The position numbers were made by a program, and so were the translations under genes. The notes under the pieces are model-generated. The model ran no database searches. It saw only the letters and a program-made list of their open reading frames with translations, and was not told the origin of the DNA. Shown here piece after piece: positions 56,302 to 64,000 of a stretch of 64,000 nt of DNA. This stretch comes from Novosphingobium pentaromativorans US6-1 (GTDB lineage Bacteria; Pseudomonadota; Alphaproteobacteria; Sphingomonadales; Sphingomonadaceae), in NCBI RefSeq assembly GCF_000767465.1, contig NZ_CP009291.1, forward strand, positions 434,001 to 498,000, in the 5' to 3' direction. Within the stretch, counting starts at the first letter, position 1. The number at the start of each line of letters is the position of its first letter.

Positions 56302-57747
56302 TCAGCGCGCGGGGGAAGTTTCGCTGGCCTGATCGCCGCCCAGCACCCGGTAAAGGGTGATCCGGTTCGATGCGGAGGCAAGGCGCACGGCGATTTCGGC
56401 CCTCCGCGCGGAATAGAGACTGCGCTGCGCATCGAGATTGACGAGATAACTGTCGATGCCTTGCTTGTAGCGTGCCTGGGTCAGCTTCGCGGTGTCGCTG
56501 GCAGCTTCGGTAAAGGCTTGTGCCGAGCGCAGCCGCTCGGCCAGCGTGCCCTGGTCGGCCAATGCGTCGGCCACTTCGCGAAAAGCGGTCTGGATCGTCT
56601 TTTCATAAGTGGCGAGGGCCGCGTCGCGGCGGGCCTTGGCGACATCGACATTCGCGGCCTTGCCACCTGCGTTGAAGATCGACCAACTGGCGTTGCCGCT
56701 TCCGGTGGCGGCAAATGCACCGTCGGTGAACAGGGACGAGAGCGAATTGCTGGCGAATCCCAGCAGCCCGGTAAGGGAGATCGAGGGAAAGAGCTGCGCG
56801 CGTGCCACGCCGATGTCGGCATTGGCGGCGCGCAGGTCGTATTCCGCGCCGATGACGTCCGGGCGACGCAGCAGAACCTGCGAACGCGTTCCGGCCGGCA
56901 GCATGGCGAGGCTTGCGTTGACCTGGTCTATGCCATCGGGAAGCAGCGTTTGATCGAATTCGGCGCCGATGAGCAGGCGTATCGCATTGATGTCCTGCGC
57001 AAGGGCCGACTTCTGCGAAGCCAGATCGCCGCGGGCGGTTTCGAGAATCTGCTGCGCCTGACGCAAATCCGTGCGCGGCGCGACGCCGGCATTCAGCAGG
57101 GCGCCAGTCAGCTCCACGCTGCGCTGTGCGTTCTGCGCGGTTTCCTGCGCAATGCGCAGCAGGTCCTTGTCCGCCGCGTAAGTAGACCAGGCGCGGGCGA
57201 GATCCGCGACAAGGCCGAGCCTAACGGTGCGCGCCGCCGATTCGGTCGATAGCGCCGCGTTGCGCTGCGCTTGCGTTGCATTGGCGAGCTTGCCGAAAAG
57301 ATCGAGTTCAAAGCTCGAGACGCCGCCTTGCGCCGAATAGGACCAGCCGTCGGCGCCACTGACGCCGCCATTGACGCCGCCACTGCCTGCCCCGCCATTA
57401 CGGTCGGTGTAAGTGGCGGAGCCATTGACGCCAAGCTCTGGGAATTGGTCGGAACGCACGACGCGCACTTGCGCGCGCGCAGCCGCGACATTGGCAGCAG
57501 CCACGCGCAAGTCCCGGTTGTTTGCAAGAGCCTGTCGGATCAGGGCCTGCAGACGCTCGTCGCGGAAGATCTCGGTGTAGGAAACGAGGGGAAGCGCTGC
57601 CTCGCTTTGGGTCAGGTAGGCATCGCCGACGGGCCAGGATACCGGAACCGGAGCATCGGGTTGAACGTATTTCGGCGCCATGGAGCAAGCACCGAGCGCC
57701 GCGGCGGGCAGGAAGACGGCAAGGCGGGTCCGGTGGGAGAGCTTCAT
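56302..57747 (-). CDS. Outer-membrane efflux lipoprotein (NodT/OprM family)
   Basis: 481 residues. The lipobox ALGAC ends the signal peptide. Two repeated halves, each with helical hairpins and a beta part (DAYLTQSEAALPLVSYTEIF, then DLFGKLANATQAQRNA, LRRPDVIGAEYDLRAANADIG), match TolC-like channel proteins. It forms the outer-membrane exit of the tripartite pump. Its start overlaps the RND gene by four bases (ATGA). Confidence 0.93.
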   Translation of the reverse strand: MKLSHRTRLAVFLPAAALGACSMAPKYVQPDAPVPVSWPVGDAYLTQSEAALPLVSYTEIFRDERLQALIRQALANNRDLRVAAANVAAARAQVRVVRSDQFPELGVNGSATYTDRNGGAGSGGVNGGVSGADGWSYSAQGGVSSFELDLFGKLANATQAQRNAALSTESAARTVRLGLVADLARAWSTYAADKDLLRIAQETAQNAQRSVELTGALLNAGVAPRTDLRQAQQILETARGDLASQKSALAQDINAIRLLIGAEFDQTLLPDGIDQVNASLAMLPAGTRSQVLLRRPDVIGAEYDLRAANADIGVARAQLFPSISLTGLLGFASNSLSSLFTDGAFAATGSGNASWSIFNAGGKAANVDVAKARRDAALATYEKTIQTAFREVADALADQGTLAERLRSAQAFTEAASDTAKLTQARYKQGIDSYLVNLDAQRSLYSARRAEIAVRLASASNRITLYRVLGGDQASETSPAR

Positions 57748-60700
57748 GCGCCATCTCCCGCCGCCGCGCGCCGTTCGGCCAGCTTGCGCCGCGCCGCTGC
57801 CAGCCCGTCGCGGACCCCGCGCCGGACCAGAACGAAAAACAGCGGAATGTAGAAAATCGCCAGGACCGTCGCCGTGAGCATGCCGCCGACCACGGCCGTG
57901 CCGATGGCAACACGGCTGTTCGCGCCTGCGCCTGTCGCCGCGGCGAGGGGAAGTACGCCGAAGATGAACGCGAAGCTGGTCATCAGGATCGGACGCAAAC
58001 GGATCCTTGCAGCCTCGAGCGCGGCGTCGATCACCCTCTTGCCCTGCCGTTCGGCCTGTTCGGCGAATTCGATCATGAGGATCGCGTTCTTGGCGGCCAG
58101 TCCCATCGTTGTGAGCAGGCCAATCTGCAGATAGACGTCGTTTTCAAGGCCGCGCAGGGTCACGAACACGATGGCCCCCAGCAGGCCTAGCGGGATGACC
58201 AGGATTACCGCGATCGGGATCGACCAGCTTTCATATAGAGCGGCAAGGCACAGGAACACGACCAGCAGCGAGAGGCCATAGAGCAGGGGCCCCTGACCGG
58301 TGGACAGCCGCTCCTGGTAAGACGAGCCTGCCCAGGCCACGCTCGTTCCGGGCACCTTGCTGGCCAGTTCCTCCATCACTTCCATGGCCGTGCCGGAACT
58401 GAGGCCCGGCGCGGGCGTTCCGGAGAATTCGTAGGCCTGCAACCCGTTGAAGCGCGACGTGCTGCTGGGTGCGGTTGACCAGCTTACATGAGAGAAAGCG
58501 GAGAACGGCGCCATTTGTCCGCTGGAGCCGCGCACGAACCACTGGTTCAGGTCTTCGGGGCGTGAGCGGAACCTGGCTTCGCCCTGCACATAGACTTTCT
58601 TGATCCGGCCCTCGTCGAGGAAATCGTTGACGTAGTTCCCGCCCCAGGCGGTGCTCAGCGTTGCGTTCACGTCACTTTGCGACAATCCGAAGGCGCTGAG
58701 GGCCTGGGTATTGGTATCGACCTTCAGCGTGGAAACGTCCGGCAAGTCGCTGAGGCGAACCTGTGCGAGACGGGAATCGCTGTTCGCCAGCGCCAGGAGC
58801 TTGTCGCGAGCGGCAGCGAAATCCTGGCGGCTGAGGCCGCCGCTGTTCTGTAGCTCCATGGTGAAACCGGAATTCTGCCCTAGACCGCGGATCGAGCCGG
58901 GAACCAGTGCGAAGACCTGTGCATTGCGCAAGGTGCTGAACGCCGCAGATGCGCGGTTGGCGATGGCCTGGGCGGTATTGTCGTCACCCGGCCGTTGATC
59001 CCAGTCGACGAGATTGAGGAACGCGCTGCCGGTGTTCTGCCCCGAAGCCCCGAGGCCACCGCCCGAAATCGTCAGCATGCCCGAGACGAGAGGCTTCTGG
59101 CCGCCGATGAAGTACTTGTCGATTTGCGACTGGACCTCCTCGGTCTTCGAGCGCGGTGTGCCGGCCGGGAGGCGCCATTGCACGAAAAGCGAACCCTGGT
59201 CCTCGTTGGGCAGGAACCCGGTCGGCAGCCTGATGAACAGGGCGTAAGTCGCCACGCAGACGATCGCGAACACTCCGAGCCAGCGCCACTTCTGCTCGAC
59301 CACGCGCTCGACCGCCCTGCCATAGCGCTCGGTTCCTCGCTCCATCGTGCGATTGAAACCGTTGTGAAACTTGCTCCAGGCCCGGGTGAGCCACGGCAGG
59401 CGTTTGTCGACCCATGTCGGTTCGTCGTCGCCATTCCTGGGCTTGAGCAGGGTGGAAGTGAGCGCTGGGCTGAGAATAAGCGCGACCAGCACCGAAAGAA
59501 CCATGGCAGAGACGATGGTCAGCGAGAACTGGCGGTAGATGACACCGGTCGAACCGCCGAAGAAGGCCATCGGCAGGAACACGGCCGAAAGCACCAGCGC
59601 GATCGCGACGAGCGCCACCTGTATTTCCTGCATCGACAGGATCGTGGCTTCACGGGCGCTCATGCCGGGGTTTTCCTCCATCAGGCGCTCGACGTTCTCG
59701 ACGACGACGATGGCGTCGTCGACCAGCAGGCCGATCGCCAGGACCAGCCCGAACAGGGTCATCGTATTGATCGAGAAGCCGGCGAGATAGAAGATGCCGA
59801 AGGTACCCAGCAGCACGACGGGCACGGCGATGGCCGGGATCAGAGTGGCGCGCCAGCTCTGCAGGAAGATGAACATCACCAGCACGACAAGGACGATAGC
59901 CTCGAAAAGGGCCTTCGCCACTTCGGAGATCGACAGCTTGATGAACGTCGTGGAGTCGTTGGCGTAGATGAATTTGAGTCCGTCGGGCAGCCGGGGCGAA
60001 AGGGCGTTCATGGCCTTCTTCACGCGTTCCGCGGTCTGCAGGGCGTCCGCACCCGGAGAAAGCGATATCGAGATACCGGCGCCGGGGTGCCCGTTCACGC
60101 GGGTAAGCGAGGAATAGTCCTCCGCTCCGATCTCCACCCGCGCGACGTCACCGATAGTAACGGCGGAGCCGTCGCTCTTCGTCTTGACGACGATACTGCG
60201 GAACTGATCTGGCGTCTGCAGTCGCGAACCGGCGGTGACGATGGCATCGAGCGCCTGGTCTTCGGTCGAAGGCAGGCCGCCCACTTCGCCGGCTGCGACT
60301 TCGGTGTTCTGGGCCTTGATCGCGGCGATGACGTCGCTGGGCATGAGCGAAACCGCGGCGAGCCGTGCCGGATCGAGCCAGATGCGCATGGCGTGCGGCG
60401 ATCCGAAGACGTGAACGTCGCCCACGCCCTCGACGCGCGAGAGCGGGTCCTGCATGTTCGATGTCAGATAGTCGGAAACGTCCTGGTTCGAACGCGTGTC
60501 GGTTTCGTCGAAGACTGCAACCACCAGCAACTGGTCGGGATTGGACTTGGTGACGCGAACGCCTTGATTCTGCACGGACTGCGGCAGGCGCGACAAGGCG
60601 GTCTGGACCTTGTTCTGGACCTGCACCTGGGCAATGTCCGGATCGGTTCCCTTGCTGAAGACCGCGGTAATCGTGCCCTGGCCGCGGTTGGTCGACTGCG

Positions 60701-60938
60701 AGCTGAAGTAGAGCAGACCGTCGATCCCGGTAAGCTGCTGCTCGATGATCTGCGTAACGCTGTTCTCGACCGTCTCGGCAGAAGCACCGGGGTAACTGGC
60801 GCGAATGTTGACTTCGGTCGGCGCGATGTCCGGATATTGCTCGTTGGGCAGCAGCGCGAGGGCGCCGATGCCCGCCAGCATGACGATGATCGCCAGCACC
60901 CAGGCAAAGATGGGGCGGTCGATGAAGATCCGGGACAT
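57744..60938 (-). CDS. RND multidrug efflux transporter (HAE1 family)
   Basis: 1064 residues, typical of AcrB/MexB. Twelve membrane helices and two large periplasmic loops follow the family pattern. The proton-relay aspartates are in GLLVDDAIVVVENVERLM in helix 4. NEQYPDIAPTEVNIRASYPGA opens the first porter region. It exports hydrophobic drugs and solvents, driven by proton flow. It sits between the membrane-fusion and outer-membrane genes with tight spacing, as one operon on the minus strand. Confidence 0.96.
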   Translation of the reverse strand: MSRIFIDRPIFAWVLAIIVMLAGIGALALLPNEQYPDIAPTEVNIRASYPGASAETVENSVTQIIEQQLTGIDGLLYFSSQSTNRGQGTITAVFSKGTDPDIAQVQVQNKVQTALSRLPQSVQNQGVRVTKSNPDQLLVVAVFDETDTRSNQDVSDYLTSNMQDPLSRVEGVGDVHVFGSPHAMRIWLDPARLAAVSLMPSDVIAAIKAQNTEVAAGEVGGLPSTEDQALDAIVTAGSRLQTPDQFRSIVVKTKSDGSAVTIGDVARVEIGAEDYSSLTRVNGHPGAGISISLSPGADALQTAERVKKAMNALSPRLPDGLKFIYANDSTTFIKLSISEVAKALFEAIVLVVLVMFIFLQSWRATLIPAIAVPVVLLGTFGIFYLAGFSINTMTLFGLVLAIGLLVDDAIVVVENVERLMEENPGMSAREATILSMQEIQVALVAIALVLSAVFLPMAFFGGSTGVIYRQFSLTIVSAMVLSVLVALILSPALTSTLLKPRNGDDEPTWVDKRLPWLTRAWSKFHNGFNRTMERGTERYGRAVERVVEQKWRWLGVFAIVCVATYALFIRLPTGFLPNEDQGSLFVQWRLPAGTPRSKTEEVQSQIDKYFIGGQKPLVSGMLTISGGGLGASGQNTGSAFLNLVDWDQRPGDDNTAQAIANRASAAFSTLRNAQVFALVPGSIRGLGQNSGFTMELQNSGGLSRQDFAAARDKLLALANSDSRLAQVRLSDLPDVSTLKVDTNTQALSAFGLSQSDVNATLSTAWGGNYVNDFLDEGRIKKVYVQGEARFRSRPEDLNQWFVRGSSGQMAPFSAFSHVSWSTAPSSTSRFNGLQAYEFSGTPAPGLSSGTAMEVMEELASKVPGTSVAWAGSSYQERLSTGQGPLLYGLSLLVVFLCLAALYESWSIPIAVILVIPLGLLGAIVFVTLRGLENDVYLQIGLLTTMGLAAKNAILMIEFAEQAERQGKRVIDAALEAARIRLRPILMTSFAFIFGVLPLAAATGAGANSRVAIGTAVVGGMLTATVLAIFYIPLFFVLVRRGVRDGLAAARRKLAERRAAAGDGA

Positions 60939-60944
60939 TCGCGA

Positions 60945-62150
60945 TCAGTCTTGCTTGCCGGAGGGCTGGAGTGACGCGTTGACCCGCTGCGGCGTTGATG
61001 CCGGCACCGGAGTTATCGCGTCGCCCTGCTTTAGGCCGTTCAAGCCGTCGACGATGATCTTTTCCCCGTCCGCAAGCCCATCGGTAACGACGGAGAACTT
61101 CCCGCGCGTTCTGTCGGTGATGACCTTGCGGCGCATCGCCTTGCCCTCCTTGCCCACGATCATGACATAGGCGCTGCCGTCGAAGTCGCGCAGGACCGCG
61201 CTTTGCGGCACCAGGTAGGCATCGTGCTGGACCGACTGGTCGAAGACTGCGTTCACGAACATGCCCGGCAGCAACAGGCCGTCGGGGTTCGGGAATTGAG
61301 CGCGTATGGTTACGGTTCCGGTCGATTCATCGACGGTTACTTCCGAAAACTTCACGGTGCCGCTCGCGCCGTACGCGTTCCCGTCCTGCAGCTTGAGGCG
61401 AACCGAAGTGCTTCCTGCGCTTGCACCGCCCTGGCTGAGTTTCTGGCGCAGCGCCGTCAGGTCCGTCGAGGACTGCTTCATGTCGACATAGATCGGATCT
61501 GTCCGCTGGATCAGGGCCAGCGGGTCGGCCTGGCTTGCGCTGGCGAGCGCCCCGACCGTAAACAGCGAGCGGCCGATGCGACCGCTGATCGGCGCCGGAA
61601 CCGTGGTGAAGCGCAAGTTGATGCGTGCGGTATCGAGTGCCGCGGCATTCTGGGCGACCGCTGCCTTCGCGACGCGGGCCTGGGCGAGTGCGTCGGTATA
61701 GTCCTGCTTGGCGATGGCTTCCATCTCGGCAAGCGGCTTGTAGCGCTCGGCCTTCACCGCGGCGGCATCGGCCGACGCGCGGGCGCTGGCGAGATTGGCC
61801 TCAGACTGGTTGACGGCGGCGCGGTACAGGCTGGGGTCGATCTGGAACAGCGGCTGCCCGGCACGCACATAAGCGCCTTCCGTAAAGTACCGCTTCTTGA
61901 TCACGCCGGAGACCTGCGGGCGCACTTGCGAAGTTTCATAGGCGACCGTGCGTCCGCCCAGCACGACTTCGACCGGCACATCGCTGGATTTGGCGACGAC
62001 GAAACCGACTTTGGGCTTTGGGGCGTGGCGATCCTGCTGCGAACCGCCGGAGCAGGCGGCGAGAGCCGTCAACGCGGCCATTGCAATGATCCCGCGCCGA
62101 AGCCGACCGGCGCTGACCGGATGAATGGAGGGTCGTTTCAAGACAAACAC
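60945..62150 (-). CDS. RND efflux membrane-fusion (adaptor) lipoprotein
   Basis: 401 residues from a GTG at 62150; the open frame runs to 62420 through tRNA-Phe and is spurious there. The lipobox ALAAC follows a hydrophobic stretch. The HlyD-like domain order is visible: barrel sandwich (TVAYETSQVRPQVSGVIKKR), coiled-coil hairpin (about 110-175), second lipoyl half (TTVPAPISGRIGRS), beta-barrel and membrane-proximal domain. It links the inner pump to the outer channel. Six bases separate it from the RND gene. Confidence 0.93.
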   Translation of the reverse strand: MFVLKRPSIHPVSAGRLRRGIIAMAALTALAACSGGSQQDRHAPKPKVGFVVAKSSDVPVEVVLGGRTVAYETSQVRPQVSGVIKKRYFTEGAYVRAGQPLFQIDPSLYRAAVNQSEANLASARASADAAAVKAERYKPLAEMEAIAKQDYTDALAQARVAKAAVAQNAAALDTARINLRFTTVPAPISGRIGRSLFTVGALASASQADPLALIQRTDPIYVDMKQSSTDLTALRQKLSQGGASAGSTSVRLKLQDGNAYGASGTVKFSEVTVDESTGTVTIRAQFPNPDGLLLPGMFVNAVFDQSVQHDAYLVPQSAVLRDFDGSAYVMIVGKEGKAMRRKVITDRTRGKFSVVTDGLADGEKIIVDGLNGLKQGDAITPVPASTPQRVNASLQPSGKQD

Positions 62151-62281
62151 CGTCTGCTGATCAGAGGGGCCTGCTATCCGTTCATTCCGCCGGCGCTGCA
62201 AGCATCCATTTCCCAATTGCGACAAATTCTTACAACGGCAGGAATGGCTGCTGCATTGCACCGGGCGCGCGGCGCGAGCCA

Positions 62282-62320
62282 AGCGCCGCATCAAGGCGCT
62301 TCGCAAGCGAACCGGTTCGC
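62282..62320. promoter_or_regulatory. Candidate operator region of the efflux operon
   Basis: Upstream of the adaptor start are AGCGCC/GGCGCT arms (62282-62300) and a perfect 14-bp palindrome, GCGAACCGGTTCGC (62307-62320). The octamer TTCGCAAG also occurs twice, at 62300 and 62316. Palindromes of this kind suit a MarR dimer, but the link to the MarR gene at 55559 is inference. Confidence 0.4.
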
Positions 62321-62384
62321 AAGTGTCGGTTTTTCGAGGCTTGTATCGTTGAGGCCACTCTGACCTTCCCGCGAGGGAGGAGAG

Positions 62385-62460
62385 TGGTGCCCGGGGACGG
62401 AATCGAACCGCCGACACCATGATTTTCAGTCATGTGCTCTACCAACTGAGCTACCCGGGC
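62385..62460 (-). tRNA. tRNA-Phe (GAA)
   Basis: A cloverleaf reads on the minus strand with a 7-bp acceptor stem (62454-62460 with 62389-62395), D arm GTAGCTCAGTTGGTAGAGC, anticodon loop CTGAAAA giving GAA, T arm with TTCGATT, and encoded CCA (62385-62387). Confidence 0.95.
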
Positions 62461-62561
62461 ATCTAGGCCAGCGACGGTTGCGATTGCGTCCCGTCGAGCG
62501 TTGGTGGCGGGCCTATGACGAAGCTCGCGCACCTTTGCAACCCCCTATCGGTCAGGAATTT

Positions 62562-62729
62562 TCATTCATCCTGTGGAATATCCGAAAAGCTGGGCGGACC
62601 GGGCAGGGCATAGCCGTCATCCAGCCACTGCAGCAGGTCTCGATCCCGGCACCGTTTCGAGCAGAAGGGACTGTGCTCGGCGACGCGGGGTTTGGAACAG
62701 ATCGGGCATTTGCGTTCGGAGCGGGTCAT
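62562..62729 (-). CDS. yacG: DNA gyrase inhibitor YacG (zinc finger)
   Basis: 55 residues from the ATG at 62729 (MTRSERKCPICSK). Four cysteines in CPIC... FCSKRC form the YacG zinc site, with DLLQWLDDGYALPG behind it. In E. coli YacG binds and inhibits gyrase. Its start overlaps the stop of the RNase gene (ATGA). Confidence 0.9.
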   Translation of the reverse strand: MTRSERKCPICSKPRVAEHSPFCSKRCRDRDLLQWLDDGYALPGPPSFSDIPQDE

Positions 62730-63700
62730 GATGCCACGGCCTGCGCGAATCCTCCGCCGAGTGCAAGGTTGCTGTCCGCCTCGATGCGAATGCGGCGCCC
62801 GGTGCGGCGTTGCAGTTCTTCCTGCCATGCAGGCGCAATCGCCGCGCAGACCTGCGGATGGGCCTTGAGCAGCAAGACGCCTGGGTCGCGCACCGATTCC
62901 GCACGGCGCAGCAGCAGTCTTGCAGCCGCCGCGAAAGGCTCCTGTCGCACGTGCTGGAGAATCGACGGGCGCTCGAGGCGGGCGACGAGCTGGACGAAAC
63001 CGAATCCGTTCATCGCCGTGCGCTGGTGGGGCCAACGATCGAGCGCTGCGCCGAGAGCCTCGTCCACGGCGCGCCGATCGTCCTTGCGCTCGAGCGAGGG
63101 GAAATCGATGCCGATCGAGCCCGCCAGGTCGAACTGGCCGATGGCGGCGGCGATCGCGGGAATTGCGGCTAGCGCAAGCAGCCGAGGTGGCAATGCGCCG
63201 TCGATGTCGATCAGGGTCATGGCAGGCGTGGGGCTGACGACGATCGAGCCGCCGTCGAAAGCCATAACGCCATCGAGTGCTTCGCTTACGATCTCGGGCC
63301 AGGGATCGTCTGGGAAGCGCTCGACCACGCGCACGTTAAGCCCTTCCTTGCGCAAGCGCTCGGCAAGCGTGGAGGCGGGGCGCACGGGCCGGTCGGTGAA
63401 GCGGGCCTGAGCGCGCTTGTGGCGCCCGGTCTCGGCAATGGCTGCGCGTAGTATCGTCGCGCGCACGAGGGCTCCCTCACTGGCACTGGCGGGAAGACCG
63501 TCGATCAGGGCTTCCTCGCCGCACGGGAAGCGCACCGTGCCCCGCTTGGCACCGCTTCGCCGGGAAACGAGCGTGGCATCGGCCGTTTCGCCTGCTGCCA
63601 GCCTGCCGGGCCATTCAAGCCGCGCGGCCAGCACTTGCCCGGCCTCGACGAGGATTGCCCGGGTTTCCCCGATCCCTTCCTCGACCAGCCACTCAGCCAA
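62726..63700 (-). CDS. Ribonuclease E/G family protein
   Basis: 324 residues, short for the family, which usually has about 490 or more. The catalytic part has two acidic sites expected to bind magnesium (MTLIDIDGA and SIGIDFPSLE). The N-terminal S1-like region is present, but the zinc-link CPxC motif is absent. It probably cleaves single-stranded RNA endonucleolytically. The arrangement maf-RNase-yacG is common in sphingomonads, and its start overlaps the end of maf by eight bases. Confidence 0.85.
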   Translation of the reverse strand: MAEWLVEEGIGETRAILVEAGQVLAARLEWPGRLAAGETADATLVSRRSGAKRGTVRFPCGEEALIDGLPASASEGALVRATILRAAIAETGRHKRAQARFTDRPVRPASTLAERLRKEGLNVRVVERFPDDPWPEIVSEALDGVMAFDGGSIVVSPTPAMTLIDIDGALPPRLLALAAIPAIAAAIGQFDLAGSIGIDFPSLERKDDRRAVDEALGAALDRWPHQRTAMNGFGFVQLVARLERPSILQHVRQEPFAAAARLLLRRAESVRDPGVLLLKAHPQVCAAIAPAWQEELQRRTGRRIRIEADSNLALGGGFAQAVAS

Positions 63701-64000
63701 TCGGGAATCCTGCCGCCTTGAGCAGGGCGCGGGTTTCGAACAGGGGCAGGCCGACGACGCCGGAATGGCTGCCGCCGATCCAGGCGATCAGGCCCTCGGC
63801 GCTGCCCTGGATGGCATAGCCACCGGCCTTGCCGTGCCATTCGCCGCCAGTGATGTAATGCTCGATCTCTTCGCGGCTGAGCGGCTTGAAGCGCACGACC
63901 GTCTCGGACAGGCGTTCGCGCACGGTGCCATCGGGGCTCTTGAGGGCAATCGCCGAAAGCACGCGGTGGCGCCGCCCGGACAGCAGGGCAAGGCACTCGC
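63693..64000 (-). CDS. maf: Maf nucleotide pyrophosphatase (3' part, cut by the window end)
   Basis: The visible 102 residues are the C-terminal half. They show CLALLSGRRHRVLSAIAL, FKPLSREEIEHYITGGEW, GYAIQGSAEGLIAWIGGSHSGVVGLPLFET and LLKAAGF, which are characteristic of Maf/YhdE proteins that hydrolyse non-canonical nucleotides. The start lies beyond base 64000. Its stop is just inside the RNase gene start. Confidence 0.9.
   Translation of the reverse strand, partial: ECLALLSGRRHRVLSAIALKSPDGTVRERLSETVVRFKPLSREEIEHYITGGEWHGKAGGYAIQGSAEGLIAWIGGSHSGVVGLPLFETRALLKAAGFPIG

Noticed and set aside
58995..60974. A 659-codon plus-strand frame opposite the RND gene
   Set aside because: The composition is dominated by His, Arg, Asp and Gln runs typical of antisense translation, and the RND frame is unmistakable.
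60945..62420. The adaptor gene read from an upstream start at 62420
   Set aside because: The upstream part lies inside tRNA-Phe; the lipobox signal supports a start near 62150.

Overview
The window is high-GC chromosomal DNA from an alphaproteobacterium, most likely a Sphingomonadales member (Novosphingobium/Sphingobium-like). The basis is gene content and order rather than a database match: mfd-sdhE-recG, a tkt-gap-pgk-class I aldolase cluster, zapA next to 5-formyl-THF cyclo-ligase with a probable 6S RNA between, a CysN-CysC fusion, maf-RNase E/G-yacG, and many small proteins of sphingomonad style. Most of the window is core genome. No rRNA or CRISPR array was seen.

Layout: 0-10.7 kb holds tRNA-Asn, nadK, a degenerate-GGDEF/EAL phosphodiesterase, a GT-C membrane glycosyltransferase, mfd, sdhE, a host-attachment-family protein and recG. 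10.7-17.4 kb is a signalling block: a CHASE3-like diguanylate cyclase, two histidine kinases and three response regulators, the middle three translationally coupled. 17.6-19.2 kb holds a GST and trhO.

19.3-30.7 kb is the accessory part. An AraC regulator precedes a tight operon (21141-27806) of eight secreted, lipid-anchored or membrane proteins: two small exported proteins, a three-repeat cysteine protein, an M13 peptidase, a CPBP-type membrane protein, an L,D-transpeptidase with a second degenerate domain, a His-rich protein and a lipoprotein. The operon ends at a hairpin. After it come a small membrane protein, a truncated exported ORF, an IS3-family insertion sequence and the C-terminal half of a tyrosine integrase beside tRNA-Pro, which looks like the scar of a tRNA-targeted genomic island. 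The envelope operon is the best candidate for an undescribed system.

30.7-40.3 kb: MCP, thyA, the branched-chain 2-oxoacid dehydrogenase operon (E1 alpha, E1 beta, E2), two identical tRNA-Asp genes, fau, 6S RNA and zapA. 40.5-46.3 kb: the glycolysis/pentose-phosphate cluster, with a one-base frameshift in tkt and a MOSC gene between gap and pgk. 46.5-55.2 kb: a soluble chemoreceptor-like Cache protein, a lipoprotein, thiE, a LuxR regulator, cysD-cysNC-cysQ (sulfate activation and PAP removal), a MarR regulator and a degenerate AMP-binding protein. 55.5-62.2 kb: an RND efflux operon (MFP-RND-OMF) followed by a MarR regulator. 62.4-64 kb: tRNA-Phe, yacG, an RNase E/G-family gene and the 3' part of maf, cut by the window end.
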